DNA of 61,798 nt from Neobacillus cucumis. GTDB lineage: Bacteria; Bacillota; Bacilli; Bacillales_B; DSM-18226. The notes below the pieces were generated by a model. The model searched no databases, was not told where the DNA came from, and saw nothing but the letters and a program-made list of their open reading frames with translations. Shown here piece by piece: positions 46,152 to 57,455 of the stretch. The stretch covers positions 1-61,798 of the forward strand of contig NZ_JAMBOH010000031.1 in NCBI RefSeq assembly GCF_023715505.1. Reading direction: 5' to 3'. How positions within the stretch are numbered: position 1 is the first letter of the stretch; every line of letters begins with the position of its first letter. The position numbers and the translations under genes are program-made.

Positions 46152-46571
46152 AACATCCTATCTTTAAAATAATATAAAGGCCGACTCAAGAAAACGGATT
46201 TATTTTGTAGGCTAATGTAGTGATCGACATTCCACACATGTGGAGTTCTGTTCACTGCTTGTAAAAATGGGTAAATAAAAGGATGTAACAATGAGTAAAG
46301 AGTCTTTTCTTCTAGGGAGGCTCTTTTTATTATTCTTGGGTGTAACAGTATTGCTGTAGGCTGAAAAAGGTTCTTCGCATTTTTAAACGAGATTTTTGTT
46401 TAAATATTTTCATTATATCGGTTTTGACGGACATTGATTTTTTATGAAATAGGATATATAGAAATAGAATGTATACACTATTTTTATGTGAAAAAATATT
46501 TACCAAGTAAAAGTTGTACATAGCAGGTCTGCTTAATCATAAAATACAAATTTTTTAGAAGGGATGTTGTC
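46152..46571 (+). other. Upstream region of the glutamate synthase operon
   Basis: A weak terminator (AAAGAG at 46297-46302 with CTCTTT at 46321-46326 and TTATTATT after it) ends the preceding unit. From there to 46571 the DNA is AT-rich and must hold the gltB promoter; I could not identify a GltC or TnrA site with confidence. No gltC regulator gene is adjacent. Confidence 0.45.
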
Positions 46572-49500
46572 ATGAAAAAGCCTGGGTATCCTGGTCCGCA
46601 AGGTTTATATCACCCTGAATATGAACATGAAGCTTGTGGAATTGGAATGGTCGCTAATATTAATGGAAAAAAGTCACACGACATTGTGGAATATGCTATC
46701 ACGATTTTATGTAATTTAGAACACAGGGGCGGACAATCCGCAGACACGAGTACCGGGGATGGAGCAGGGATTCTGACTCAAATTCCTCATTCTTTTTTTG
46801 AGAAACAATGTGAAAAAGAAAATATTGAACTCCCTGAAGAGGGTAAATACGGGATTGGTATGATCTTTTTACCACAGGATCCAGAAGTTAGAAAAAAAAC
46901 CCAAAAAAAAATTGAAAACGTTATTAAAGAAGAAGGGCAGGTCTTTCTTGGTTGGAGGACTGTTCCGGTTAATGATTCTTTTGTTGGTGACATGGCCAAA
47001 AAATCAAAACCGTTTATCCGTCAAATGTTTATTGCTTCATCTCTTAATCCACATGATCAAAATGATTTCGAAAGAAAATTATATGTGATCCGTAAACGGT
47101 TAGAAAAAGAAGTATGCCCTTCAGATAAGGAACATCAAGAAGGGATGTATGTTTGCAGTTTATCCTCAAGAACAATTGTCTATAAAGGCATGTTAATTCC
47201 TGAACAGCTGGATTCCTTTTATGTTGACTTAAATCATCGTGATTTTAAGTCTGCACTAGCCCTTGTTCATTCGCGATTTAGTACAAACACATTTCCTAGC
47301 TGGGAAAGGGCTCATCCAAACCGGTTTACAATCCATAATGGAGAATTTAATACGATAAAAGGAAATGTTAAATGGATGCAGGCTAGAGAGGCTCTTTGTG
47401 AATCTGAGTTATTTCGAGACAAGGATTATCAAAAGTTATTTCCGGTCATCGATACGGATGGAAGTGATTCTTCCATGTTTGATAATTGTTTTGAATTTCT
47501 GCATCTATCAGGACGTTCACTTGCGCATACAGCGATGATGATGATTCCCGAGCCATGGGTATATGATGAAACAATGAATGAAGCAAAGAAGGCATTCTAT
47601 CAATTTCATAGCTGTTTAATGGAGCCATGGGATGGTCCTGCTGCTGTTGTATTTACGAATGGAAAACAAATCGGGGCATGTCTTGACCGGAATGGGCTGC
47701 GTCCTGCCCGTTATTATGTAACAAAAGACGGTATGATTGTTTTGGGTTCTGAGGTAGGCGCATTGGATATTTTTGTTGAGGATATTGAATATAAAGGCAG
47801 ACTTCTCCCAGGGAAAATGCTCCTTGTTGATTTGGAAAAGGGCAAAATTATTCCGGATGAAGATATTAAAATGCACATGGCCTCAGAGAATCGGTATAAA
47901 GATTGGTTAGCAGAACATTTAGTTCATATTGATGATCTGCCTGAAACGGACAGTCATCAACAAGTTATTAATACAGATGAACGACTCAAACAGCAACTTG
48001 CATTTGGTTATACAAACGAAGACCTCAATAAAATTTTGAAGCCGATGGTTACAGATAAGCATGATCCCATTGGATCGATGGGGTATGATTCTCCCCTTGC
48101 TGTTTTATCAAAAAGACCACAGTTGCTATATAACTATTTCAAACAGCTTTTTGCCCAGGTAACCAATCCGCCGATTGATTCCATTCGGGAAAAGATTATT
48201 ACTTCGGTTATAACAACAATTGGACCACAGAAAAACATAATTAAACCCGAGCCTGAAAGTTGTCAACAAATTCAGCTTCAGACACCGATTTTGATGAATA
48301 GTCAGTTAGAAAAACTTCATTATTCCAGTTTTAAAACGGAAACGCTATCCATTCTGTTTCCTGTTGAAGCCAATACACCTGATTTTAATAAAATTTTAGA
48401 TAGTTTATTTAAGAAAGCCGACAACGCCATCGACAATGGTATTTCTTTACTGGTTTTATCTGATCGCGGAGTCGATGCAGAAAATGCCGCGTTGCCAGCT
48501 CTGCTCGCAGTCTCGGGTTTGCATCATCATCTAATTCGAAAAGGAACACGATCAAAGGTAAGTATCATTGTTGAATCGGCGGAACCAAGAGAGGTCCATC
48601 ATTTCGCTGCATTACTTGGTTTCGGGGCGGAAGCGATCAATCCTTATTTGGCCTTTGAGTCTTTAAGGGGCTTGATTGAAATCGGTGATATACGCGAAAC
48701 AGAAGTTGATAAGGCTATTAACACATACATTTTGACAGCAACCGATGGAATCGTTAAGGTGTTATCGAAAATGGGGATATCAACCATTCAAAGTTATATT
48801 GGGGCACAAATATTTGAGGCAATCGGAATTGATCAAGGCGTGATCGAGAAATATTTTACTGAAACAGCTTCACGAATTGAAGGTATTGGGTTGGGTATCA
48901 TTGCCGAAGAAGTCATGATGAGGCATAAACGAGCATTTGCTCCGACAAGAGGCGGGGAGAGGACATTGGATTCAGGTGATGATTTTCAGTGGCGCCATGA
49001 CGGAGAAGATCATCAATACAACCCGCGGACCATTCATCTATTACAGCAAGCTTGCCGAACGAATAATTATAAACTTTTTAAAGAGTATTCAGCATTATTA
49101 ACAGATCCTAGTGACAATCTTCAATCCATTCGCGGCTTGTTATCGTTTAAAAAACGAGAATCGATACCGATTGACGAAGTGGAATCTATTGAAGAAATTT
49201 GTAAGAGGTTTAAAACGGGAGCGATGTCATACGGTTCCATTAGTCGTGAAGCCCACGAATCACTTGCCATTGCCATGAATAAAATTGGTGCAAAAAGCAA
49301 CTCTGGAGAAGGTGGAGAGGACCCTGACAGATTTACACCTGATCCAAATGGACAATCAAGGCGCAGTGCGATTAAACAAGTTGCTTCTGGCCGATTCGGA
49401 GTGACTAGTTATTATCTTGTAAATGCTGACGAAATCCAAATTAAGGTTGCCCAAGGTGCCAAGCCGGGAGAAGGGGGACATCTTCCCGGAAAAAAAGTAT

Positions 49501-51167
49501 ATCCATGGATTGCCGAGGTAAGGGGCTCAACACCTGGCGTAGGATTGATTTCGCCTCCTCCCCACCATGATATTTATTCCATAGAAGACTTGGCCGAATT
49601 GATTCATAACTTAAAAAATGCCAATCCATCCGCCAGAATTAGTGTCAAGCTTGTATCGGAAGCCGGTGTCGGAACCATTGCAGCAGGTGTTGCCAAAGGA
49701 AGAGCCGATGTTGTTCTAATTAGTGGATATGACGGCGGAACGGGGGCTGCGCCAAGGACAAGCTTAAAGCATGCAGGATTGCCGTGGGAACTGGGCTTAG
49801 CCGAAACACATCAAACATTGCTGTTAAATCGTCTCCGTGATCGAATCGTCGTGGAAACGGATGGGAAATTGATGACGGGCCGGGATGTTGTAATTGCAAC
49901 CTTACTTGGGGCAGAGGAATATGGATTTTCAACGGCACCGTTAGTTGTATTAGGATGTATCATCATGCGGGTATGCCACCTCGATACTTGTCCGGTAGGC
50001 GTTGCCACACAAAACCCTGAGTTAAGGAAAAAATTTACGGGTGAACCGGAGCATGTAATCAACTTTATGAGGTTCATCGCCATGGAAGTAAGAGAGCTTA
50101 TGGCCGAACTCGGATTCCGCACTATCAATGAAATGATTGGAAGGACTGATGTTTTAGAGACACATCAAGCGATTAACAATTGGAAAGCAAAAGGGGTAAA
50201 TCTTTCTGCTCTTCTCTATCAGCCTGAAGTTCCGAAAAATACCAGCCGTTATGCCACGGTTGAACAGGTTCATGGACTTGATAAAACAATGGACAAACAA
50301 GAGTTAATCCCTTTATGTAAAGAAGCGCTTGAAAACCAGGAACCTATTAAGGCAACTTTGTCGATACGGAACATTAACCGAGTCGCTGGGACCATGTTAG
50401 GGAGTGAAATAACAAAACGGTATGGTGCAAAGGGGCTGCCTGAGGATACGATTCACCTAACTTTTACAGGCTCTGCCGGACAAAGCTTTGCTGCCTTTAT
50501 TCCACCCGGATTAACGATGAGACTAGTAGGAGATGCCAATGATTTTATCGGTAAAGGGTTATCAGGGGGGAAAATTATTGTTCGCCCTTCCCGGAGGGCT
50601 ACCTTTACCTGGGAAAATAATATCATTATCGGAAACGTTGCCTTTTACGGGGCAACGGCAGGAGAAGCCTATATCAGCGGAATTGCCGGAGAGCGCTTTT
50701 GTGTGAGGAATAGCGGAGCAAATGTGGTCGTAGAAGGTGTGGGCGACCATGGTTGTGAATACATGACAGGTGGAACAGTGATTGTACTGGGGGAAACAGG
50801 GAAAAACTTCGCAGCCGGTATGTCGGGTGGTGTTGCGTATGTCTTGGATATGACAAACGATTTTCGAGTCAAATGTAATCGGGCTCAAGTTTATCTCGAT
50901 CCTATCCAAGATGAGTCGGAACTCCAACTTGTCCACCAAATGATTGAAAAGCATGTTCAATATACGCATAGCCCCCTTGGGGAGAGAGTGTTAAATAGCT
51001 GGGCAGACATGAGAAAGAAATTCGTCCGTGTCATTCCGAAAGACTATTTGGAGATGCAAGAGCGAATTAAACGCCTGCAAGCAGCTGGGTTGAGTGAAAA
51101 TCAAGCAGCACTTCGGGCATTTGAAGAAAGCCAAAAAGCAGTGAAAGCGATAAAAGAGGGAGGGTGA
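46572..51167 (+). CDS. gltB: Glutamate synthase (NADPH) large subunit
   Basis: A 1531-residue multidomain enzyme that makes two glutamates from glutamine and 2-oxoglutarate. The short propeptide is expected to be cleaved before Cys22 ([18 protein letters not shown]), the glutaminase nucleophile. The central domain, the FMN/synthase barrel ([14 protein letters not shown] region; [20 protein letters not shown]), the 3Fe-4S cysteines ([16 protein letters not shown]) and the C-terminal beta-helix of Gly-rich repeats (from about 1270) are all present. gltD follows after three bases. In Bacillus nomenclature this is gltA. Confidence 0.96.
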   Translation: MKKPGYPGPQGLYHPEYEHEACGIGMVANINGKKSHDIVEYAITILCNLEHRGGQSADTSTGDGAGILTQIPHSFFEKQCEKENIELPEEGKYGIGMIFLPQDPEVRKKTQKKIENVIKEEGQVFLGWRTVPVNDSFVGDMAKKSKPFIRQMFIASSLNPHDQNDFERKLYVIRKRLEKEVCPSDKEHQEGMYVCSLSSRTIVYKGMLIPEQLDSFYVDLNHRDFKSALALVHSRFSTNTFPSWERAHPNRFTIHNGEFNTIKGNVKWMQAREALCESELFRDKDYQKLFPVIDTDGSDSSMFDNCFEFLHLSGRSLAHTAMMMIPEPWVYDETMNEAKKAFYQFHSCLMEPWDGPAAVVFTNGKQIGACLDRNGLRPARYYVTKDGMIVLGSEVGALDIFVEDIEYKGRLLPGKMLLVDLEKGKIIPDEDIKMHMASENRYKDWLAEHLVHIDDLPETDSHQQVINTDERLKQQLAFGYTNEDLNKILKPMVTDKHDPIGSMGYDSPLAVLSKRPQLLYNYFKQLFAQVTNPPIDSIREKIITSVITTIGPQKNIIKPEPESCQQIQLQTPILMNSQLEKLHYSSFKTETLSILFPVEANTPDFNKILDSLFKKADNAIDNGISLLVLSDRGVDAENAALPALLAVSGLHHHLIRKGTRSKVSIIVESAEPREVHHFAALLGFGAEAINPYLAFESLRGLIEIGDIRETEVDKAINTYILTATDGIVKVLSKMGISTIQSYIGAQIFEAIGIDQGVIEKYFTETASRIEGIGLGIIAEEVMMRHKRAFAPTRGGERTLDSGDDFQWRHDGEDHQYNPRTIHLLQQACRTNNYKLFKEYSALLTDPSDNLQSIRGLLSFKKRESIPIDEVESIEEICKRFKTGAMSYGSISREAHESLAIAMNKIGAKSNSGEGGEDPDRFTPDPNGQSRRSAIKQVASGRFGVTSYYLVNADEIQIKVAQGAKPGEGGHLPGKKVYPWIAEVRGSTPGVGLISPPPHHDIYSIEDLAELIHNLKNANPSARISVKLVSEAGVGTIAAGVAKGRADVVLISGYDGGTGAAPRTSLKHAGLPWELGLAETHQTLLLNRLRDRIVVETDGKLMTGRDVVIATLLGAEEYGFSTAPLVVLGCIIMRVCHLDTCPVGVATQNPELRKKFTGEPEHVINFMRFIAMEVRELMAELGFRTINEMIGRTDVLETHQAINNWKAKGVNLSALLYQPEVPKNTSRYATVEQVHGLDKTMDKQELIPLCKEALENQEPIKATLSIRNINRVAGTMLGSEITKRYGAKGLPEDTIHLTFTGSAGQSFAAFIPPGLTMRLVGDANDFIGKGLSGGKIIVRPSRRATFTWENNIIIGNVAFYGATAGEAYISGIAGERFCVRNSGANVVVEGVGDHGCEYMTGGTVIVLGETGKNFAAGMSGGVAYVLDMTNDFRVKCNRAQVYLDPIQDESELQLVHQMIEKHVQYTHSPLGERVLNSWADMRKKFVRVIPKDYLEMQERIKRLQAAGLSENQAALRAFEESQKAVKAIKEGG

Positions 51168-51170
51168 ACA

Positions 51171-52655
51171 ATGGGAAAACCAACTGGTTTTATGGACTAT
51201 GAACGACAATCAAGGCCGGAACGTGACCCTAAAACACGCACGGCTGATTGGGACGTTTATACGTCACCTCTTGAAGAACAAGAATTAAAAGAACAAGGTG
51301 CTCGTTGTATGGATTGCGGTATTCCAACTTGTCATACTGGAATCATGATAAACGGGATGACTTCAGGTTGTCCCGTCCATCACCTCATACCGGAGTGGAA
51401 TGATTTAGTTTACCAAGGCCAATGGGAGGAAGCCCTGAAGAGAGAACATAAAATGAATAACTTTCCTGAATTTACTGGACTTGCTTGTCCGGCTCCATGT
51501 GAAGGAGCATGTGTACTTGGGATTAATGAGCCGCCGGTTGCAATCCGGACAATCGAGTTAGAAATCATTAATAGAGGCTTTAAGGAAGGGTGGGTGAAAC
51601 CGGAGCCTCCAGAGACCCGAACTGATAAAAAGGTGGCTGTTGTCGGTTCAGGTCCGGCTGGGTTGGCTTGCGCTGCCCAACTTAATAAAGCAGGACACCA
51701 TGTCACAGTTTTCGAACGTCATGATCGTGTTGGGGGGCTGTTAACGTATGGGATACCTGAAATGAAGCTTCCTTACTCTGTTGTCGAGAGAAGAGTCAAT
51801 CTTCTTAAGGCAGAGGGGATTACGTTTGTGACAAATACAGACGTAGGCAAAGATTATCCAATTTCAGAATTACAATCAGAATTTGATGCGATTGTTCTAT
51901 GTGGCGGTGCAACAAAACCTCGTGACGTAAATGTAGAAGGAAGAGAGCTAAAGGGGATCCATTTTGCGATGGATTTTCTCCATGCCAATACCAAAAGTTT
52001 ATTAGATTCTAACCTTGAGAACGGTGATTTTATATCAGCTAAAGATAAAGATGTGGTTGTCATTGGCGGCGGGGATACAGGTGTAGATTGTTTGGCTACT
52101 TCTGTACGTCATAAATGTAAAAGCTTAACACAGTTTGATATTTATGAGAAAAAAGGAGAAGTTCGGGTAGATGACAATCCATGGCCGCAATGGCCCGTTA
52201 TCCATCGAGTGGAGTATGGCCAAAAAGAAGCCGCAGCCACATTTGGTGAAGATCCTCGAGCCTATGCCGTAATGACGAAAAAGTTTGTAGGGGATGAGTT
52301 TGGCAATGTCAAAGAAATTCATACCATTAACGTTGAAACTACAACCGATGAAAATGGGCAGCGAATTCGAAAAGAAATTCCTGGTACAGAAAAAATCTGG
52401 CCTGCTCAGTTAGTATTACTCGCGATTGGATTTAGTGGTCCAGAGCAGGATTTACTTCAAAAAATGAACGTCGAGACTGATAATCGTTCAAATGTAAAAG
52501 CTGAGTATGGAAAATATAAAACAAATATCGAAGGGGTTTTTGCTGCAGGTGATATGCGTCGTGGTCAAAGTCTTATCGTCTGGGCTATAAATGAAGGAAG
52601 AGGTGCTGCTAGGGAGTGTGATAGATTTTTAATGGATGAAACAAATTTACCTTAG
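51171..52655 (+). CDS. gltD: Glutamate synthase (NADPH) small subunit
   Basis: A 494-residue flavoprotein that feeds electrons from NADPH to the large subunit. The N-terminus holds the Cys pattern for 4Fe-4S clusters (GARCMDCGIPTCHTG, GCPVHHLIPEW, LACPAPCEGACVLGI). FAD binding is at KVAVVGSGPAGLACAAQLNK and NADPH binding at DVVVIGGGDTGVDCLATSVR; the closing FAD motif is GVFAAGDMRRGQSLIVWAIN. GGGAGGG precedes the start and the gene ends the operon. In Bacillus nomenclature this is gltB. Confidence 0.96.
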   Translation: MGKPTGFMDYERQSRPERDPKTRTADWDVYTSPLEEQELKEQGARCMDCGIPTCHTGIMINGMTSGCPVHHLIPEWNDLVYQGQWEEALKREHKMNNFPEFTGLACPAPCEGACVLGINEPPVAIRTIELEIINRGFKEGWVKPEPPETRTDKKVAVVGSGPAGLACAAQLNKAGHHVTVFERHDRVGGLLTYGIPEMKLPYSVVERRVNLLKAEGITFVTNTDVGKDYPISELQSEFDAIVLCGGATKPRDVNVEGRELKGIHFAMDFLHANTKSLLDSNLENGDFISAKDKDVVVIGGGDTGVDCLATSVRHKCKSLTQFDIYEKKGEVRVDDNPWPQWPVIHRVEYGQKEAAATFGEDPRAYAVMTKKFVGDEFGNVKEIHTINVETTTDENGQRIRKEIPGTEKIWPAQLVLLAIGFSGPEQDLLQKMNVETDNRSNVKAEYGKYKTNIEGVFAAGDMRRGQSLIVWAINEGRGAARECDRFLMDETNLP

Positions 52656-53087
52656 AATAGTACATGTAATTAGAACTAAAATGTCTACCCAGGTATTATC
52701 TTAATAGTAGTCACACATTTTCATTTATTAACTTTAATAAGTAGTTTAAAGACTGTTATTTGCTTAGGTTATATAAAATCACACACTACAAATGTTGTGT
52801 GCTGGTTCACTACTGGTATTAAATAATAATAATTAGTCGTATGAAAAAATGAATGAAAGACCAAATTATTTTGGGGTCTTTCATTCATTTTTTTAAACAG
52901 GAAATTTTTTGAAAACCATAATTGCGCAGTCCTTGCAGTATATAGGTGATCATACTTAATTATCACCTACATACTGCATTTAAATATAAGAGAATAATCA
53001 TTTATAACTACCGCCCATTGGTACTTCTTCAAGGTACCTTAGAACTTTTGCTTTAGTGGGAATTCACAAGGAAAATAATGGTGATTT
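52656..53087. other. Intergenic region with gltBD terminator and a second inverted repeat
   Basis: GAATGAAAGACC (52851-52862) pairs with GGTCTTTCATTC (52875-52886), followed by A and a T run: a strong terminator for gltBD. At 52934-52978, TGCAGTAT-A-TAGGTGAT pairs with ATCACCTA-C-ATACTGCA, a near-perfect 17-base repeat without a T run on either strand. It lies beyond the 3' end of the rpoA paralogue and could be its terminator or a protein-binding site. Confidence 0.65.
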
Positions 53088-54035
53088 TTAATCATCTTTG
53101 CGTACGCTTATACCCAAACTTTCTAATTTATCTATAATCTCTTTTAAAGATTTTTGTCCTAAGTTGCGTAATTTTCTTATATCTTCTTCGGACTTATTAG
53201 CTAGGTCATGAATCGTATTAATCCCATTGCGTTTTAGACTGTTAAAAGAACGAACAGAAAGGTCTAAATCCTCAATAGTCAGGTTAAGAATTTCTTTTTC
53301 TTTTGAAACTTCTTCTCTTTCCAACATAATTTGGCTATCTTGTAATTTAGGATTAAGTCCTACTAAAATAGAAAGATGTTCCTTAAACACTTTTGCACTT
53401 TCAGAAATGGCTTCGCTGGGCCCTAAACTCCCATCTGTCCAAACTTCAAAATATAACCTTTCAAAACTAACCAATTGACCTACACGAGTGTTCTCAACTA
53501 AATAACTAGCGCGTGTAACCGGTGTATAGATTGAATCTATTGGTATGACTCCTACTTGAAGGCCATCACGTTTGTTTTGCTCTGCAGGAACATAACCACG
53601 TCCACGTTTTGCAGTTAGGCGCATTCTAAAATGAACATTTTCTTTAAGGGTAGCAAGATGCAAATCGGGGATTAAGATCTCTACATCACTATCATGAGAA
53701 ATATCAGCAGCTGTTATTGTACCGGTTCTATGTACATCGATTATCAATTCTTTCTCATCGTCAGAGAGAATATTCATAGATAATTTTTTTATGTTCAAAA
53801 TGATAGTTGTTACATCTTCTTCTATCCCATCAATAGTTGAAAATTCATTCTGCACCCCATCTATTTGTATGGAGGTGACAGCGGCACCGGGGAGTGAAGA
53901 TAAAAGGATGCGACGTAATGAGTTGCCAAGTGTCGTTCCAAATCCTCGCAAGAGTGGTTCAACGACAAACTTTCCATACTTGGCATCCTCGCTAATCATA
54001 ACCTTTTCAATTCTTGGCACTTCAATTTTTAACAT
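53088..54035 (-). CDS. RNA polymerase alpha subunit paralogue, solitary
   Basis: A 315-residue full-length alpha subunit. The N-domain is canonical ([75 protein letters not shown]). The C-domain keeps the DNA-contact residues ([27 protein letters not shown]), except that the Cys of the usual NCLK is Ser. Housekeeping rpoA always sits between rpsK and rplQ; here neither is near, and the protein is clearly diverged from Bacillus RpoA (for example LLRGFG for [15 protein letters not shown] region). It is therefore a second alpha subunit with its own transcription unit. It starts about 75 bases from AT-rich upstream DNA. Confidence 0.9.
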   Translation of the reverse strand: MLKIEVPRIEKVMISEDAKYGKFVVEPLLRGFGTTLGNSLRRILLSSLPGAAVTSIQIDGVQNEFSTIDGIEEDVTTIILNIKKLSMNILSDDEKELIIDVHRTGTITAADISHDSDVEILIPDLHLATLKENVHFRMRLTAKRGRGYVPAEQNKRDGLQVGVIPIDSIYTPVTRASYLVENTRVGQLVSFERLYFEVWTDGSLGPSEAISESAKVFKEHLSILVGLNPKLQDSQIMLEREEVSKEKEILNLTIEDLDLSVRSFNSLKRNGINTIHDLANKSEEDIRKLRNLGQKSLKEIIDKLESLGISVRKDD

Positions 54036-54140
54036 CCGAATTATACACTCCTTTTACTCATAAACATAAAAACAACCATTATATTTAGTTAATATACTCC
54101 AAGTACTATGAGGAATGCTAGTTTAACGGAAAAAATGTGC

Positions 54141-54358
54141 TCAACGATAATTTTCTTGGTCTGCAGCAGGAAAGTGGAATTTGGAGATATTTACGAATTC
54201 AGGAGAATCCTTTAAGTATTTTCTAAAGTGTTTGGTTATAGCATAATGTCCGTACAATATATCATTAGGTAAACCTAATTTACGTTATAGTTCAGGTATA
54301 ACTTGAACGGAAATACTAATTCCATCTAGCGATTTGACGTCTTTAAAGCCCACAAAAT
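54141..54358 (-). pseudogene. Decayed reading frame, not identified
   Basis: On the minus strand a frame reads NFVGFKDVKSLDGISISVQV, IPEL, one TAA, then RKLGLPNDILYGHYAITKHF, RKYLKDSPEFVNISKFHFPA and ends in TGA at 54141-54143. The amino-acid pattern looks like a real protein interrupted by a single stop. I do not recognise the family. Confidence 0.4.
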
Positions 54359-54502
54359 TCTAGTTTTCTCATCCCATAGGCTGAAACGGAATGACCGCAA
54401 GCTTGAAACAAGGGATCTCGTTAGACGTTTTGTAAAAGAAGCTTATTATTGTGTTGGGAATCTTTGCTTAATAGAAGCCGCCCGATAAACGAGAGAACTT
54501 AA

Positions 54503-54850
54503 ATGATTCGAATTGTAATGGCAGAGGATTAAGAAAAGTTGTTAGAGGAATTAGTTCCCTACTGAATTTGGAAAATGATAAATAAGGAAGTCGTGGGGCA
54601 GGTGAGGGATGGAGAAGAGGCACTTACTCTTGTTCACCAATTATAGCCAGAAGTTTGTATCATGGATATAGATACGTCTTAAAGAGCAGGGATGGAAAGT
54701 AATTTTTATAACAACCTTTGCAAGCAATGGTTATTTTCAACGTGAATTAAAAGATGTTGTAAGAAATTTTTTATTGAAGGACAGTCCGAGTGAGGAGTTA
54801 GCCTTTTCGATTCGCCGCGTTTTGGATGGAAAGATAATTTGTATTGCAAA
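54503..54850 (+). pseudogene. Response regulator (DesR/NarL type), degraded
   Basis: MIRIVMAED then a stop, followed by EVVGQVRDGEEALTLVHQL, a stop, PEVCIMDIDTS, a stop and, in another frame, VIFITTFASNGYFQRELKDV and RNFLLKDSPSEELAFSIRRV. These are receiver-domain pieces of a LuxR-type response regulator with the phosphoacceptor Asp still visible in IMDID. At least three stops and two frameshifts. The DNA-binding domain is missing. Confidence 0.72.
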
Positions 54851-55020
54851 CTTGCCGTATTGCTTGCTACCAATGCTATTTTTTAGGTCGTAAATTAACA
54901 AATTAAAATTTATATATTAATCCCATCTATGTTTTATAATATAAATCAAATTATATTTCAATATATATGTCATTGTATATTATATAGTAACATATAAGTT
55001 ATTTTTAAAACGTAAGTAGT

Positions 55021-55188
55021 CGAGGGGTCGGGGCAAGTGTAGGAGTTAAGGGATTAAGGTATTCTGTTAATTCACGGGACCAAAGAAGAACTACAGTATC
55101 ACTGCCCGGAACGGGTATTTCCTACACTTCCACGTCCGGTGGGGGCAGCCGTAGTAGAGGAAATCGGAACTATCGAACTGCATCTTAG
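55021..55188 (+). pseudogene. DUF4236-like protein, 3' fragment
   Basis: The frame reads RGVGASVGVKGLRYSVNSRD, then QRRTTVSLPGTGISYTSTSG, GGSRSRGNRNYRTAS and TAG. Gly-rich strands of the type VGxSVGxKGLRxSxxxxGxR...SxPGTGISY are typical of DUF4236. The frame has a stop at 55006 and no start, so the first part is missing. Confidence 0.65.
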
Positions 55189-55455
55189 AAACAGTCAGAC
55201 GAAGAAGAGTGTTCTTGAATTTTAGGACAATAGATGAATGTGTATAGCAAGCGATTATTGTATTCATATTTCTTGCTTCTAACGAAGGGATCTTTCATGA
55301 ATGGGAGGCGTTGGCTATGGATGAGCTAGGAAGTAAGTGAAGCCTTAATCAAATGGTGGCCCTTAGTGCCAATACGGAAACAAAGTAATTCGTATCTTTT
55401 TAGTAAAATAATCCTATTCAGAAAAGAAATTCTGTTATTTCCCGGTAACATGTTA
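55189..55455. other. Short gene-free stretch
   Basis: No gene or strong structure up to the terminator at 55456. Text such as AACGAAGGGATCTTTCATGAATGGG could be further debris. Confidence 0.35.
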
Positions 55456-55482
55456 AAGAGCTTGGGAATTTCCCAAGCTCTT
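55456..55482. terminator. Terminator after the heme O synthase gene
   Basis: AAGAGCTTGGG (55456-55466) pairs perfectly with CCCAAGCTCTT (55472-55482). It lies just beyond the 3' end of the minus-strand ctaB gene, although the flanking A run needed on that strand is short. Confidence 0.65.
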
Positions 55483-55496
55483 CTTACTATATATCC

Positions 55497-56423
55497 TCAT
55501 GTAACAATCATCATCACGACTAACAGGATCATTAAATAATTAACGGAATAAATAAAAATGGTGTTTGCCCATTTCATATCATTTTTCGTAAAAAGTCCAC
55601 GTATCGCAATAACAATCCAACCAATGTTAAGCAATGTTGCGATGGCGATAAAAACTGTACCAAGAGACCATAGGAAAAATGGCAATGGTAGCAAACAAAG
55701 GATATAAACAACAATTTGCCGTTTTGTTAATTCAAATCCATATAGCACTGGGAGCATCGCTACTCTAGCCCTTTTATAATCGTCATATCTTCTCATTGCA
55801 ATGGAGAAGGTATGCGGCATTTGCCAAATAAACACAATCAGTGCCACCGTAATTGGGACAATATGAAACCCTGGTGCAATGGCCGTCCAACCAATGAGCG
55901 GAGTAACAGCACCTGAAATGGCTCCGATCATTGTATTAAGGGTATATTTGCGTTTTGACCACATTGTATACAGGATCACATAGGTAAACCAGCCAATAAA
56001 AGCGTAGATGATTACTTCGCTCGTTGTCTGAAATAAAAACGCGAAGCCGACAAGGGTAAAAACAATTCCCATCGTCAAAACAGCGTTTAGAGAAAAGCCT
56101 CCGGTCACGGTTGGACGCTTTTTTGTTCTTTCCATTTCTCGATCAAGATCAACCTCGTACCAGTTATTAAGAGCTAATGCTCCAGCAATGACGAATGTAC
56201 TTCCGATCATCGTGAATAAAAGTACATCCCAATATTGGGATATGGAAGCATCGGTAAAGTACAGTGCCAACCAAAATCCGGTTAGGACAGGAAACACATT
56301 GGCAACCAACACAAATCCTTTTAAAAGGGAGATAAGGTCTAGTAGGACAGCCTTTACACTTCGTTCATTCCTATCATAAATGTTCTCGTTCTTCTTCAAA
56401 GAAACTGTCATATTTTTACTCAT
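55497..56423 (-). CDS. ctaB: Protoheme IX farnesyltransferase (heme O synthase)
   Basis: A 308-residue UbiA-type prenyltransferase with about eight membrane spans that adds a farnesyl group to heme B for cytochrome oxidases. The prenyl-diphosphate site is ALNNWYEVDLDREMERTKKR, and the second Asp-rich loop is RRYDDYKRARVAML. The ATG at 56423 is preferred because GAGGAG lies eight bases before it; the TTG at 56429 is too close. No cta or qox gene is next to it, so it may be a second copy of a gene usually found beside ctaA/ctaC. Confidence 0.92.
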   Translation of the reverse strand: MSKNMTVSLKKNENIYDRNERSVKAVLLDLISLLKGFVLVANVFPVLTGFWLALYFTDASISQYWDVLLFTMIGSTFVIAGALALNNWYEVDLDREMERTKKRPTVTGGFSLNAVLTMGIVFTLVGFAFLFQTTSEVIIYAFIGWFTYVILYTMWSKRKYTLNTMIGAISGAVTPLIGWTAIAPGFHIVPITVALIVFIWQMPHTFSIAMRRYDDYKRARVAMLPVLYGFELTKRQIVVYILCLLPLPFFLWSLGTVFIAIATLLNIGWIVIAIRGLFTKNDMKWANTIFIYSVNYLMILLVVMMIVT

Positions 56424-56654
56424 TTTCAATTCTCCTCTGGACTTCTACCAATAAATCATCTAGAAGTTTCTATATTAAGCCTTCCATAAATTTACCAAAA
56501 TCTATTGGATTTCTATTGAATCTAAATAGTTTACATCTTTAATAACATTATAATGTTGTCTATGCTTTATTTCCAATGGCAAATTCTATCGCATAAGTGA
56601 ATAGCGTAACCTGTTTTCTCTCAATCATGCTTATAGGTTATTTAGAATGCTTAT

Positions 56655-56814
56655 GTGCAAGTCTGTTGACGCTACTAGCTATGATAAAGGGGCCAGCCAA
56701 AGTTGGAACACAAATCGAATGCGCAAATTCTCCCATCACATCGACCAAGTTAGGACCCGTTACAGCACCAAAGGTAGTAGAACCCATGGCCATGCTCACA
56801 GCAGTTGCCCCCTG
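56655..56814 (-). pseudogene. MFS transporter fragment, homologous to the gene at 327
   Basis: The minus-strand frame reads QGATAVSMAMGSTTFGAVTG, PNLVDVMGEFAHSICVPTLA, GPFIIASS. By hand alignment 31 of 43 residues equal those around residues 155-197 of the MFS protein at 327-1622. Both ends are cut off; one side abuts the oxidoreductase fragment on the opposite strand. Confidence 0.75.
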
Positions 56815-56820
56815 GTAACA

Positions 56821-57138
56821 GCGATGAGGCGCCGTGGAATTCCTGGCTGGGGTGTATTTACGAACAAAGAATTACAGGGGGGAGGCCATTTAATCGATAT
56901 CGGGGTGCATATGTTGGATAGTGCCCTGTATTTAATGGGTTATCCAGAACCAGATACGGTGTTTGGTGTTCCCTACCAGAAACTTGGGACAAAAAAAGGA
57001 GTGGGTCTCATGGGCTCATGGGATTGGGAAAACTTCTCGGTTGAAGATATGGCCCGTGGAATGATTACGTTTAAAAATGTGGCTTCCATTTTATTGGAAT
57101 CGGCATTTGCTGCAAATGTTGAAAAGTCTGACGAAAAA
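56821..57138 (+). pseudogene. Gfo/Idh/MocA oxidoreductase, internal fragment
   Basis: RRRGIPGWGVFTNKELQGGG, HLIDIGVHMLDSALYLMGYP, WDWENFSVEDMARGMITFKN and ASILLESAFAANVEKSDE are typical of the substrate-domain half of sugar dehydrogenases of this family. The Rossmann N-domain and the C-terminus are missing. After EKSDE the frame runs into unrelated sequence and stops at 57207. Confidence 0.75.
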
Positions 57139-57139
57139 C

Positions 57140-57359
57140 CAGAGCCGCCTTCGAACAGGGAATTATCGGCATTTATTCGGATGCCTGGAATAGTGGCGCT
57201 CCCTTGAATACATCGAATTCAGACCGTCTGTGGAAAGGAAACTCTTATACCTTTGATAAAGGCGGAGAAGTACACTTTTTGTTGGTTACGGATGATAAAG
57301 TCGTTTCTCTACCTTTTGAAAACCCGATACCGACGATTACGATAAATGTTCAGCCTTAA
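57140..57359 (+). pseudogene. 3' fragment of an unidentified protein
   Basis: In a different frame from the oxidoreductase piece: FEQGIIGIYSDAWNSGAPLN, TSNSDRLWKGNSYTFDKGGE, VHFLLVTDDKVVSLPFENPI and PTITINVQP with TAA at 57357-57359. It looks like the end of a beta-rich, possibly secreted, protein. A terminator-like hairpin (AGGATGAAG/CTTCATCCT, 57393-57418) follows. No family recognised. Confidence 0.45.
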
Positions 57360-57455
57360 GAGGTTATAAAATGTTAGATAGTAATAATATTGAGGATGAA
57401 GTCAAATGGCTTCATCCTTTCTATGATTTAGAGCAAGATTGTGAAGAGATGTACT

